Assembly: GCA_947254205.1 (NCBI GenBank)
Contig: CAMYCE010000018.1
Location: forward strand, 1-28,105
Length of the DNA: 28,105 nucleotides
DNA from: an uncultured Prevotellaceae bacterium
GTDB lineage: Bacteria; Bacteroidota; Bacteroidia; Bacteroidales; Muribaculaceae
Direction: 5' to 3'
Part shown: positions 1-8,017 of the stretch, one piece after another
How positions within the stretch are numbered: the stretch's first letter is position 1
Layout: each line of letters starts with the position of its first letter
The notes under the pieces: model-generated
Databases searched by the model: none
What the model saw: the letters and a program-made list of their open reading frames with translations, nothing else
What the model was told of the DNA's origin: nothing
Made by a program: the position numbers and the translations under genes

Positions 1-46
1 TACACGTAAGGAGTCGTCGGCAGCGTCAGATGTGTATAAGAGACAG
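1..46 (+). other. Untrimmed Illumina Nextera i5 adapter (assembly artefact)
   Basis: Positions 14-46 match the Nextera read-1 transposase adapter from TCGTCGGCAGCGTC through the 19-bp Tn5 mosaic end at 28-46. Positions 6-13 read GTAAGGAG, which I recognise as i5 index S505/N505, and 1-5 (TACAC) match the end of the P5 primer. Genomic sequence therefore starts at 47. The mosaic end is library chemistry and not a Tn5 insertion. Confidence 0.98.
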
Positions 47-1050
47 GGATAGCGGTGGGGGAGAAGGTGACGAATTTTTTGATTGTCAAAGAGTGGTTCC
101 TTGTTGGGGTCATAGACTGGTGCTTGCACACTTTGGTAGCGAAGTTCTTGTCTGATTTTCTTGGCCAATGTCGTGTTGATTGTGTGACCGGGGCGAGAGG
201 CAACAATGCGACCTTTCAGCGGGCGACCAATCAAAGCCAAGTCGCCTATCACGTCGAGCAACTTGTGGCGGGCTGGCTCATTGTTGAAAGCCAGTGGTTT
301 ATTGTTGAGATAGCCCAATTTCCCCAAATGCTTGCGTTCAACCTTCATGAGATCGGCAAGGCGGTCGAGATCTTCTTGTGGCATGGGGGTATCATAAATG
401 ACAATGGCATTGTCGAGATCGCCTCCTTTAATCAAGTTCATTTGAAGCAAAGGCAAAATCTCACGCACAAACACAAATGTGCGACTGGCAGCTATTTCAT
501 CTTTAAAATTCTCAATATTGTCGAGCGTGGCAAACTGGTTGGACAACACAGGCGAGTCAAACTCAATCATGGTGTCGATCGAGAAATCGTCATCGGGCAA
601 CACAATGAGCGAAGAGCCTGTGTTGGGATCAACGACTTTGATGCGCTGTTTCACAACATAGTATTCTCTATCGGCTTCTTGCTCAACCAATCCCACTTCT
701 TCAATCTTTTGGCAATAGACGATTGCACTGCCATCAAGAATTGGGAGCTCGGGGGCATTCACTTCAATCAAGCAGTTGTCGATGCCTGCGGCATATAGAG
801 CTGCCATAGCATGCTCAATGGTTGAGACTCTCACCTCCTTGCGACTCTTGTTGGCAATCACAGTGCCACGCTGTGTTTCAATCACATTTTCGGCCAACGC
901 CTCTACCGTGGGTTCTCCTTCGAGGTCGATGCGCTTGATGACATAGCCTGTGTTGCAAGCTGAAGGCTTGAAAGTTGCTGTGATGTTAAGCCCTGTGTGC
1001 AATCCCTTGCCACAAACCGTGAATTCGCTATTAAGTGTTTGCTGTTTCAT
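47..1050 (-). CDS. lpxC: LpxC/FabZ fusion: UDP-3-O-acyl-GlcNAc deacetylase / 3-hydroxyacyl-ACP dehydratase (3' truncated)
   Basis: LpxC removes the N-acetyl group from UDP-3-O-acyl-GlcNAc, the committed step of lipid A synthesis in the cytoplasm. The frame reads from ATG at 1050 for 334 codons to the adapter junction. Zinc-site residues by analogy with E. coli LpxC are H80 (in STIEHAMAAL), H262 and D266 (in ARHKLLDVIGD); the catalytic-site His is H289 (PGHTINTTLA). After a short linker the last residues, KIRHLLPHRYP, match the N-terminus of FabZ, so this is the LpxC-FabZ fusion known from Bacteroidetes. The rest of FabZ is lost because the contig ends in adapter sequence, not because of a mutation. 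The gene starts 44 bp after lpxD ends, on the same strand, so the two are probably cotranscribed. Confidence 0.95.
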
Positions 1051-1094
1051 TGATTATCTCTTGTATTTTTTCTGCGAGGTGAAAAAATGTGCAT

Positions 1095-2123
1095 TTATTG
1101 GTTGGTTTCAATGTGTTTTTTAAGCTTTTGCAAGTCATTATATATTTCGGGCAATCGCTTGATATATACTTGCTGGCGAGCATAGTCGAGCGCATTGATG
1201 GCTGGCGAGCCCAGCACACGCTGTTTTGAACCAACACTGTTGGGAACTCCCGACTGTGCACCAAATCCATTGTTATCGCCCACCGTGATGTGACCAGCAA
1301 AGCCAACTTGACCACCCACCATGTTGTGTTTCCCAATTTTGGTCGAGCCTGCAATGCCCACTTGGGCTGCCATGACGGTGTGCTCACCAATCTCAACATT
1401 GTGAGCCACCTGAATGAGGTTATCGAGTTTCACCCCATGGCCAACAACTGTTGCTCCCATGGTTGCACGATCGATAGTGGTATTGGATCCAATCTCCACA
1501 TCATCTTCAAGAATCACAATGCCCACTTGAGCAATTTTATCGTAGGAGCCATCTTCTTTGGGGGCAAAACCAAACCCATCGCTACCAATCACAGCTCCGC
1601 CATGCACAATGCAACGATTGCCAACTTTGCAGCCATGATATACCTTAACACCTGGATAAAGAATCACATCATCGCCAAGTGTCACATTATCGCCCACATA
1701 AACTTGTGGATATATTTTAATATTCTTGCCCAGTTTCACTCCTTTCCCCACATAGGCAAATGCTCCCACATAGGCATCAGCCGGAACTTCCACTCCTTCG
1801 CTAATGTAGCAAGGTTGCTCAATTCCCTGTTTTTGAGGTTGCTGACTTTTTACAAAATTCAACAACTGAGCAAGAGTAGAGTAGGGGTCTTCTACCCTAA
1901 TTAGGGTTGCTTTAATTTCTTTTTCGGGCACAAAATCATTACGCACAAGCACAGCTGAGGCCTGTGTTGTGTAGATATAATGAGAGTATTTAGGATTGGC
2001 AAGAAAAGTCAAGCAACCTGAGGTTGCTTCTTCAATTTTTGCGTAGTTATTAATTACAACCAACTCGTCGCCGTCTACTGTTCCATGAACCAGTGCAGCA
2101 AGTTGCTTTGCGGTAATTTCCAT
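1095..2123 (-). CDS. lpxD: LpxD, UDP-3-O-acylglucosamine N-acyltransferase
   Basis: LpxD transfers a 3-hydroxyacyl chain from ACP to the 2-amino group of UDP-3-O-acylglucosamine, the step after LpxC. The protein has an N-terminal uridine-binding domain (about residues 1-100), then a long left-handed beta-helix of hexapeptide repeats (about 105-310), then a short helical tail. The catalytic His sits in LIQVAHNVEIGEH (about H241). The frame is open from a TTG at 2135, but ATG at 2123 gives the usual N-terminus (MEITAKQLA), so I chose it: 342 aa, normal for the family. No clear Bacteroidetes promoter is visible in the 148 bp before it, so readthrough from the DAHP synthase gene is possible. Confidence 0.95.
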   Translation of the reverse strand: MEITAKQLAALVHGTVDGDELVVINNYAKIEEATSGCLTFLANPKYSHYIYTTQASAVLVRNDFVPEKEIKATLIRVEDPYSTLAQLLNFVKSQQPQKQGIEQPCYISEGVEVPADAYVGAFAYVGKGVKLGKNIKIYPQVYVGDNVTLGDDVILYPGVKVYHGCKVGNRCIVHGGAVIGSDGFGFAPKEDGSYDKIAQVGIVILEDDVEIGSNTTIDRATMGATVVGHGVKLDNLIQVAHNVEIGEHTVMAAQVGIAGSTKIGKHNMVGGQVGFAGHITVGDNNGFGAQSGVPNSVGSKQRVLGSPAINALDYARQQVYIKRLPEIYNDLQKLKKHIETNQ

Positions 2124-2271
2124 AATTGGTATCAAAATTGCTGTTTAAAATAGAATGTGCAAAGTTGCAAAAAAAAGGTGATTTAGGCAAGTTTAATGTG
2201 CGAAATAGACCACTAAGAGAGAGATTTAAACACACATTTCAGTTTCCTCCCCCCTCTCTTGTGCCATTTCT

Positions 2272-3363
2272 CTATTGCTTGAAAACATTGATTTGTTGCT
2301 TCACCGATTCTTCATGAATAATTTGCATAATCGATGCAATAAAATCGCCATTCAGCCCCATGCCATTGGCATGAACCTTCATTTTGTCGATAATGTCGCC
2401 ATAGCGTTGAGTGAGCACAATTTGAATATTATGCTCCTTTTTAAACCGTCCTATTTCTCTTGAAATAGCCATGCGCCGATTCAAGGTTTCAAGCAAGTCA
2501 TGGTCGCACTGGTCGATTTGTTGGCGCAAGAAGTCAAGACTTTCGGTCGATTGCGTAACATCGCGCACCACAAGCCCTTCAACAATTGCCAGCAACTCGG
2601 TGGGAGTGACTTGCTGGCGACTATCGCTCAACGCTGCATCAGGATTAATGTGCGATTCAATAAAAAGCCCATTAAAACCCATGTCAAGAGCTTGTTGCGA
2701 TAGGGGAGCAATGAGTTCACGCTTGCCACCCATGTGTGAGGGGTCGCTCAAAATGGGCAATTGGGGCAGGCGACGGTGCAACTCAAATGCAATATTCCAG
2801 TGAGGGGCATTGCGATAAAATGAGCTTCCATAAGTGCTGAAACCACGATGAATGGCACCTAGTCGCTTAACACCTGCATTATAGAGCCGCTGCAAGCCTC
2901 CAATCCACAACTCAACATCGGGATTCACCGGATTCTTCACCAATACTGTCACGTCGTGATGGGCCTGCAAGGTGTCGGCAATTTCTTGCATGGCAAAAGG
3001 GTTGGTACAAGTGCGAGCACCAATCCACAAGATGTCGATTTCGGCATCAAGCACTGCCAACACATGCTCACGTGTAGCCACCTCGGTAGCAATGAGCATT
3101 CCTGTTTCTTGCTTCACACGATGCAACCATTCAAGCCCCTTAATGCCAACGCCTTCAAAATCTCCAGGACGGGTGCGTGGTTTCCATATTCCTGCCCTGA
3201 AAACCTTGACTCCGCAATTCACGAGCCCACGAGCTGTGCTCAAAACCTGCTCTTCGCTTTCGGCACTGCAAGGCCCCGCTATAACAAGTGGTTGGGCAGT
3301 AGCAATTTTATCAAAAACCAATGGTTGAAGCTGCATGTTGATGCTGTTATCATTTATGTTCAT
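2272..3363 (-). CDS. Bifunctional DAHP synthase / chorismate mutase
   Basis: The N-terminal domain (about residues 10-265) is a KdsA-like DAHP synthase that joins phosphoenolpyruvate and erythrose-4-phosphate at the start of the shikimate pathway; AGPCSAES (29-36), KPRTRP (61-66) and SDPSHMGGKR (206-215) are typical active-site segments. The C-terminal part (about 275-363), with LDFLRQQIDQCDHDLLETLN, is an AroQ-type helical chorismate mutase. In characterised fusions of this kind the mutase domain also mediates prephenate feedback control of the synthase; that is family knowledge, not visible here. At 363 aa the gene looks complete. It is divergent from the prophage and is the first host gene left of it, with its own candidate promoter at 3401-3430. 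Confidence 0.94.
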   Translation of the reverse strand: MNINDNSINMQLQPLVFDKIATAQPLVIAGPCSAESEEQVLSTARGLVNCGVKVFRAGIWKPRTRPGDFEGVGIKGLEWLHRVKQETGMLIATEVATREHVLAVLDAEIDILWIGARTCTNPFAMQEIADTLQAHHDVTVLVKNPVNPDVELWIGGLQRLYNAGVKRLGAIHRGFSTYGSSFYRNAPHWNIAFELHRRLPQLPILSDPSHMGGKRELIAPLSQQALDMGFNGLFIESHINPDAALSDSRQQVTPTELLAIVEGLVVRDVTQSTESLDFLRQQIDQCDHDLLETLNRRMAISREIGRFKKEHNIQIVLTQRYGDIIDKMKVHANGMGLNGDFIASIMQIIHEESVKQQINVFKQ

Positions 3364-3400
3364 CTTCCATTATTTCATGCAATATCAATTAAAGAGGATA

Positions 3401-3430
3401 TAAAGGTACAACAATTAACTCACCTGCAAA
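3401..3430 (-). promoter_or_regulatory. Candidate Bacteroidetes promoter for DAHP synthase/chorismate mutase
   Basis: On the minus strand TTTG (3430-3427) is followed after 18 bp by TACCTTTA (3408-3401), close to the consensus TTTG-N19-21-TAnnTTTG with one mismatch in the -7 box. The expected start is near 3395, giving a leader of about 30 nt before ATG at 3363. It lies on the host side of attL, so prophage insertion leaves it intact. Confidence 0.42.
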
Positions 3431-3570
3431 ACTCTAAATCCACAAAAACACTATATTCAACCATCGCACTCATAGTAGTCATTGAAAATTTTATGTTAAT
3501 AAAAGAGAGAGAGTTCTTTTCCCTGTGTAATAGATTTCTTTTTCAATGAGAGACTTCTTTATTGAAATGT

Positions 3571-3592
3571 GAAAAAGAGGAGAAAAAGAGGA
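3571..3592. repeat. Two tandem copies of an 11-bp purine-rich unit
   Basis: GAAAAAGAGGA occurs twice in a row (3571-3581 and 3582-3592), 25 bp outside attL in host DNA. Function is unknown. The rest of the stretch between the DAHP synthase start and attL (3364-3616) shows no gene; apart from the promoter I see only a 10-bp inverted repeat (3479-3488 with 3540-3549) that I cannot interpret. Confidence 0.6.
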
Positions 3593-3616
3593 GAATCCCT
3601 AAATCTCAGAAATTCC

Positions 3617-3644
3617 ATTTAACATAATACCAATTATGATTCAA
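3617..3644. other. attL, dif-like Xer recombination site
   Basis: The site reads as 11-6-11: arm ATTTAACATAA (3617-3627), spacer TACCAA (3628-3633), arm TTATGATTCAA (3634-3644). The reverse complement of the left (host) arm, TTATGTTAAAT, is identical to the XerD-binding arm of E. coli dif. The right arm belongs to the phage and is degenerate. It shares the 15 bases at 3624-3638 exactly with attR (8929-8943). Confidence 0.85.
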
Positions 3645-3705
3645 ATTAAATTGGATTATGATGTATTATTTGATACTATTGATAACATTTTAAAATTAAA
3701 AACAA

Positions 3706-3948
3706 ATGGATGAAAAAAAACCGATGTTTGATTCTCAAACTCTTATTCTCACGTGTGTATCCTCGTTCACGTCTTACGACTTGGAAAACAATCTCATTAC
3801 TGTTACAGATACCTTTGTAGACATGAATGGCGAGGAATGGAAAAAAACTGATTACATGCCTATCCCTGTCGCTCAAAAGGAAAAATTGTCTGTTGAGCTT
3901 CCTAAATCAATTGTTGATAAGAAGTTCTATCACCCCAAACAAAAATGA
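3706..3948 (+). CDS. Provirus small protein of unknown function (80 aa)
   Basis: This is the first phage gene after attL: an 80-aa soluble-looking protein without signal peptide or membrane segment, rich in Lys, Asp and Thr (for example NLITVTDTFVDMNGEEWKK, ending YHPKQK). It resembles none of VP1-VP5 as far as I can tell. By size and position a DNA-binding or replication-control role like phiX174 protein C or gokushovirus VP5 is conceivable, but no motif supports it. Its stop overlaps the start of the next gene (ATGA, 3945-3948), indicating translational coupling with the lipoprotein. In the circular phage it would be the first gene after attP, hence probably the first transcribed from the candidate promoter at 8870-8901. 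Confidence 0.7.
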   Translation: MDEKKPMFDSQTLILTCVSSFTSYDLENNLITVTDTFVDMNGEEWKKTDYMPIPVAQKEKLSVELPKSIVDKKFYHPKQK

Positions 3949-4100
3949 AAAAGTTAATTTTCTTTATAATTGCATGTGTGGTTTTTGTGGCTTTCAGTAG
4001 TTGCACAACTACACATTCTTTCAGTTTCTCGGCTGGAAGTACAGAGAACCCAAATATTAGTTTTAAAGATTCTACTAATTTAGTAATTCCTAAACGTTGA
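3945..4100 (+). CDS. Provirus-encoded small lipoprotein (51 aa)
   Basis: The ORF starts at ATG 3945, overlapping the preceding stop by 4 nt, and ends 4 nt before VP2 starts. The N-terminus MKKLIFFIIACVVFVAFSSC is a typical signal sequence ending in a lipobox-like FSSC with lipidation expected at C20; the mature part of about 32 residues is rich in Ser and Thr (CTTTHSFSFSAGSTENPNIS). It should sit in the cell envelope after processing by signal peptidase II. A structural virion role is unlikely for such a protein; exclusion of related phages, receptor masking or a role in release are possibilities, all inference. Tight packing between coupled genes argues that it is a real gene. Confidence 0.68.
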   Translation: MKKLIFFIIACVVFVAFSSCTTTHSFSFSAGSTENPNISFKDSTNLVIPKR

Positions 4101-4104
4101 TATT

Positions 4105-5190
4105 ATGCCTTTTCCTCTTGCAGCTGCTTTAATGGCTGGTGGTGGCGTTGTCGGCTCTGTCGTTAATGCTATCTCTCAAAATCATACCAATAATAAAACA
4201 TTGGAGTTTAATGCTGTTGAGGCGCAAAAAGCTCGGCAATGGAACGAGCAGATGTATAATAAATATAATTCACCTATTGCACAGGTTCAGCAGTTTAAAG
4301 ATGCTGGACTTAATCCTAATTTGCTCTATGGTAATGGTACTACAATTCCCCCCGTTCAATCCTCTGCCCAAGCTAATGCAACTAGTTTGCAAGCTCCTCG
4401 ATGGGGTGACGCAGTCACTAACGCAGTTAGTTCCGCTCTTGATATTGAGCTTAAAAAAGCTCAAATTGCTAACGTCAATGCTGATACCAATAAGAAAGAT
4501 AGTGAAACAGCAGGTCAATCTATTTCTAATACTTTTGCTTCTCGCTCTCTTGATTTTCGTTTGGATGCTCTCGCGCTCGACAACAATAACAAACGTATTC
4601 AGTCTAATTTAATGGTTACAGAGACCGACAAAAACGTGAGTTATACTAAGTTTGTTGAGCAACAGACACGAAATATGCAATATGAATTAAAGGAGATTTT
4701 GCCTTTAAAGTCTTCGGAGCTTGGAGCACTTATTATGAAACATTTTGCAGATGCTAAAAAGTCTAATGCTGATGCCCTTTTGACTGATGAAGAACGTCAG
4801 TACGTTTCATATAACGCAACTACTCGCAGAATTGAAGCTAATGCAAGTGCTAAAAATGCAGAGACTAATTCTCGCTCTCTTGATTTGCAGTATATTTATT
4901 TACCTTACAATATTGCTAAGTTGTGTGCTGAACGTAATTTAACAGAGGCTCAAACAGGACAGGTTTATAAGGCATCTTTGGAGACTTTAGCAAAGATTGA
5001 TAAACTTAAAGCTGAAAAAGAATTAATTACAGAACAAACAGCTAATCAAATTTTAAATAATGCTTGGTCTGCTCAATTTGGTAATGCTCATGAGTTTGGA
5101 AAGATTAAGACACTTATTTGGAATATGATGGGTATGAGTGGTAAGTTGCCTTATTTGTATCAACCTACTAAAAATCGTAAAAATGAATAG
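4105..5190 (+). CDS. Microvirus DNA pilot / minor spike protein VP2
   Basis: VP2 is the microvirus counterpart of phiX174 protein H, which helps carry the genome across the host envelope. At 361 aa it has the expected N-terminal Gly/Ala-rich hydrophobic segment (about residues 4-25, with MAGGGVVGSVVNA) followed by the conserved signature EWN-like QWNEQMYNKYNSPIAQVQQF and DAGLNPNLLYGNG (about 48-80). The remainder is Ala/Asn/Gln/Lys-rich and predicted helical, fitting a coiled-coil tube protein. It starts 4 nt after the lipoprotein stop and is followed within 2 nt by the J-like mini-gene. No frame disruption is visible. Confidence 0.93.
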   Translation: MPFPLAAALMAGGGVVGSVVNAISQNHTNNKTLEFNAVEAQKARQWNEQMYNKYNSPIAQVQQFKDAGLNPNLLYGNGTTIPPVQSSAQANATSLQAPRWGDAVTNAVSSALDIELKKAQIANVNADTNKKDSETAGQSISNTFASRSLDFRLDALALDNNNKRIQSNLMVTETDKNVSYTKFVEQQTRNMQYELKEILPLKSSELGALIMKHFADAKKSNADALLTDEERQYVSYNATTRRIEANASAKNAETNSRSLDLQYIYLPYNIAKLCAERNLTEAQTGQVYKASLETLAKIDKLKAEKELITEQTANQILNNAWSAQFGNAHEFGKIKTLIWNMMGMSGKLPYLYQPTKNRKNE

Positions 5191-5192
5191 CT

Positions 5193-5264
5193 ATGTCACG
5201 ACACAGACGTAAACGTAAACCCCGTATCCGTCTTCAGCAGAGAGGCGGATTAATGCTCAATTAA
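5193..5264 (+). CDS. Candidate J-like DNA-packaging peptide (23 aa, Arg/Lys-rich)
   Basis: A short ORF fits exactly between VP2 (stop at 5190) and VP4 (start at 5267). It encodes MSRHRRKRKPRIRLQQRGGL plus MLN: 7 Arg, 2 Lys and 1 His in 23 residues and no acidic residue. PhiX174 protein J and its gokushovirus counterpart are tiny basic proteins that enter the capsid bound to the ssDNA, so this is a natural functional analogue. At 23 aa it is shorter than phiX174 J, and homology cannot be shown by eye. The 2-nt gaps on both sides and extreme charge argue against chance. Confidence 0.65.
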   Translation: MSRHRRKRKPRIRLQQRGGLMLN

Positions 5265-5266
5265 CT

Positions 5267-6238
5267 ATGTGTTTAAAGTCTTCATATTATCCTTGTGGTA
5301 AATGTTCTCAATGCCTTGATGAGAAGCGTGTTTCTTGGTCTATCCGTACCCAGCAACAAGCCCTCGACTCTCTCGCTACCTATTTCGGCATGATTACATA
5401 TGATGAAGAAAATGTCCCTTTTACCGATAAGGGATTGCACACGTTATGTTGGAAAGATGTTCAAGATTTTCTAAAGCGGTTTAGGAAGAATAACCCACAA
5501 TTGAAGATAAAGTATTTCATTAGTGGTGAGTATGGTACTAAGACACAACGTCCACATTATCACCCTTTGATATTTGTAACTTCTGCTCCAGTTGGTTTAA
5601 AAGGTTTACAACTCCTTAACTACGTAGAAATTGCTATGCGTAAAGCTTGGGGAAAAGGTTTTTTAAACCTCTCCCCAATTCGTGGTAATCTTGAAAGTTG
5701 TACTCACTACGCTACTAAATATATGCTCTCCAAGATTAATGCCCCTGCTGGTGTTGAGACTAAAGCCTATATTGTTAGCAATGGTCTTGGTATTGGATTC
5801 TTTGATAGACGTAAACATGAGTTTACATTCGGTTCTAAGTTGCAGTTCTATTTTGTCCCTTATGATGATCCACTTAAGTATTTAATTCCGTGGAATAGGT
5901 CTTGGGAAGAGAATTATTATACGCTCAATGGTGTTAGTGGTTATTGGACTACGAACTATAATTCATCAGTTACTAACGTTTCTGGAAAATGGGCTTTGCC
6001 CCTCTATTACAGACGTAAAGACTTTCAATACTACCCCCCTACTATCAGGAAGTTAATTGCATCATTCAATATTAAGAAGTTCGATAAAAAACACGGAGAT
6101 AAGCTTCGTAAATATGAGTTGTTAGGCTCTGAACTTGGTTTGAGTGTACCTGTATATGAGCAATTACTACTTGATAGGTCTAAAGCAAAAAAAATACGTT
6201 ATATAAAATTCAAAAAACACAATGAAAAATATTTTTAA
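5267..6238 (+). CDS. Microvirus replication initiator VP4 (HUH endonuclease)
   Basis: VP4 nicks the double-stranded replicative form to start rolling-circle replication. The HUH metal-binding motif is RPHYHPLIF (H97, H99), and the tyrosine motif is HYATKYMLSK, with Y148 and Y152 spaced like the two-tyrosine arrangement of phiX174 protein A. A Cys cluster at the N-terminus (PCGKCSQC, C10, C13, C16) is characteristic of the family. At 323 aa it is complete. Its last 17 nt overlap the start of VP1 in another frame. The nick site was not identified; I found no convincing match to the phiX174 origin. Confidence 0.93.
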   Translation: MCLKSSYYPCGKCSQCLDEKRVSWSIRTQQQALDSLATYFGMITYDEENVPFTDKGLHTLCWKDVQDFLKRFRKNNPQLKIKYFISGEYGTKTQRPHYHPLIFVTSAPVGLKGLQLLNYVEIAMRKAWGKGFLNLSPIRGNLESCTHYATKYMLSKINAPAGVETKAYIVSNGLGIGFFDRRKHEFTFGSKLQFYFVPYDDPLKYLIPWNRSWEENYYTLNGVSGYWTTNYNSSVTNVSGKWALPLYYRRKDFQYYPPTIRKLIASFNIKKFDKKHGDKLRKYELLGSELGLSVPVYEQLLLDRSKAKKIRYIKFKKHNEKYF

Positions 6239-8006
6239 TTCTGTCTTGATTAAAGACGTTAATAGAAATGCTTTCGATTTGTCCCATGAGGTGAAGTTAA
6301 CTACCGAGTTTAACAACCTCGTGCCATTCCTTTCGCAGGAGGTCTATCCCAACGAAACTTGGCAAGTTACGAGTGAGATTTTTGCGCGTTTCGCGCCTCT
6401 TAAAGCTCCAATTATGGCACATGTGGATATTAAGGCTTTCTTCTTTTTTGTTCCTTGGCGTTTGTGCTGGGACGGTTGGCGCAGGTTCATCACTGACGGT
6501 TCTAACGGACACCCTAAGGATGTAACACCTCCTGCATTGCCTACAATTTCGTTTTATCATATGGCTGGTGATAGTGGTCAAGATTCTTCAGATTCTGCCA
6601 TTGCTAAAAAGGTCTATGAAAATGTTGCGAAGTATTGGGTAAATGGTTCTCTTTCTGATTACCTGGGTTTTCCCACTCTCAATCTTAAAGTACCTGTTAA
6701 GGCAACGGAGCATCGACAACCTTCCCATTATCTTGGTACAGAAGAACGAGATGTTATTGTAGGTAAGTTCTTGGAAACGGATATAGATTTTCCTCTTATG
6801 CCGTTCTTTGCCTATCAGCTTGTTTATGATGAATATTTCCGCAATCCTAATATTCAGGAATCTGTTCTTTTGCCTTGGTGTAATAAGTATGGAGATTCGC
6901 CCACGCTTCGAGATGCCAACAACTTTGATGACTCCTTGTCTGAAAATGTTTGGGAGTTGCTTAAAATTCGTAAAATTAATTGGGCCTCTGACTATTTTAC
7001 TACTGCCTTGCCCTATTTGCAGCGTGGCGAGCCTGTAGATATTCCTATGGTTGATAGTAAACTTAAGTTTAAGTCTGAAGCTCCTACTGTTTTCAGAAAT
7101 GTGAATACTGGCGATTATATTACTAATTCAGGTAATTTGCTTGTTGATAATTCTGTATCTGCTGTTGGTAATCAGCTTGTTGCTATTGACAATAGTAAGA
7201 ATTATGAGATAGATACTACACCTGGTAATATTAACGACTTGCGTCGTGCTTTTACTCTGCAAAAATGGCGTGAGAAGATTGCCCGGGTTGGCACTCGCTA
7301 CATTGAGCAAATTAAAGCGCATTTCTCGCAAACCTCTAGTGATGCACGTTTGCAACGTCCCGAGTTTCTCGGCGGTGGTATCACCCCTGTTATTATCAGC
7401 GACACTGAGCAGACCTCCAGCGGTTATAGTCAAGTAGATTTGGGTAATGGCAAGTCTTCTGACTTCATTTCCACTCCACAAGGCACTTTAAGTGGTCAAA
7501 TTCACAGTTACGGACGTACTAACAAGTTCCGCAAGCACTTTGAGGAGCATGGAATACTACTAGGTATGCTTGCTGTTGTTCCTAAGCCCGAGTATCAGAA
7601 TTTGTATAATCGTCAATGGTTGAGGCGAGAGCCACTCGATTTTTACTTCCCTGAATTCCAAAATCTTGGAGAACAGGAGATTAAGAAAATGGAGTTGTTC
7701 ACTAAATTTGGCAAGGACGCTAAGCAAGATAATGAAAGTGTTTTCGGCTATCAGCAACGTTTTAGTGAGCTTCGTTTCATTCCGCCCACTTGCCATGGTG
7801 ATTTTAAAGATACTCTCGGTTATTGGACTATGAATCGTCGTTTTGATAAGCAACCTGCACTTAATTCGGAGTTCTTAACTGCGGACGCTAATAATGACAT
7901 TTTTGCTTATACTAATGATGACTATCACCATATTTGGTTAGAGATAGGAAACAATATTACAGCTGTCCGTCCGTTAGATAAATACGCTATACCTATGTTT
8001 AGTTAA
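6222..8006 (+). CDS. Microvirus major capsid protein VP1
   Basis: This 594-aa protein builds the T=1 icosahedral shell. The N-terminus carries the family signature NAFDLSHEVKLTTEFNNLVP followed by FLSQEVYPNETW, FARFAPLKAPIMAHVD and FFFFVPWRLCWDGW, matching the beginning of the microvirus jelly-roll. The C-terminal end (HHIWLEIGNNITAVRPLDKY) also fits. The length is in the usual range for Alpavirinae-type VP1 with surface loop insertions. It begins inside the end of VP4 (17-nt overlap) and is followed by an 11-nt gap to the membrane-peptide gene. No stop or frameshift is present. Confidence 0.95.
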   Translation: MKNIFNSVLIKDVNRNAFDLSHEVKLTTEFNNLVPFLSQEVYPNETWQVTSEIFARFAPLKAPIMAHVDIKAFFFFVPWRLCWDGWRRFITDGSNGHPKDVTPPALPTISFYHMAGDSGQDSSDSAIAKKVYENVAKYWVNGSLSDYLGFPTLNLKVPVKATEHRQPSHYLGTEERDVIVGKFLETDIDFPLMPFFAYQLVYDEYFRNPNIQESVLLPWCNKYGDSPTLRDANNFDDSLSENVWELLKIRKINWASDYFTTALPYLQRGEPVDIPMVDSKLKFKSEAPTVFRNVNTGDYITNSGNLLVDNSVSAVGNQLVAIDNSKNYEIDTTPGNINDLRRAFTLQKWREKIARVGTRYIEQIKAHFSQTSSDARLQRPEFLGGGITPVIISDTEQTSSGYSQVDLGNGKSSDFISTPQGTLSGQIHSYGRTNKFRKHFEEHGILLGMLAVVPKPEYQNLYNRQWLRREPLDFYFPEFQNLGEQEIKKMELFTKFGKDAKQDNESVFGYQQRFSELRFIPPTCHGDFKDTLGYWTMNRRFDKQPALNSEFLTADANNDIFAYTNDDYHHIWLEIGNNITAVRPLDKYAIPMFS

Positions 8007-8017
8007 ATTTATTTGTT

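Noticed and set aside
28..46. Tn5 mosaic end suggesting a transposon insertion in lpxC-fabZ
   Set aside because: It is part of the Nextera adapter, preceded by the adapter, an i5 index and P5 sequence.
55..798. Long + strand ORF (247 aa) opposite lpxC
   Set aside because: It is antisense to a clear LpxC coding frame with catalytic residues and has no recognisable features.
1290..1904. Long + strand ORF (204 aa) opposite lpxD
   Set aside because: Its residue pattern is that of an antisense read of the hexapeptide repeats in lpxD.
2215..2260. AAGAGAG/CTCTCTT inverted repeat as a terminator between DAHP synthase and lpxD
   Set aside because: Only 7 bp with a loop of about 32 nt and no U-run; too weak.
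3479..3549. TCATTGAAAA/TTTTCAATGA inverted repeat near attL
   Set aside because: A 10-bp AT-rich repeat 51 bp apart can arise by chance and has no supporting context.
3650..3672. Alternative phage promoter directly before the 80-aa gene (ATTG ... ATTATTTG)
   Set aside because: The -7 box has two mismatches and the -33 is poor. It cannot be excluded, but the site at 8870-8901 fits better.
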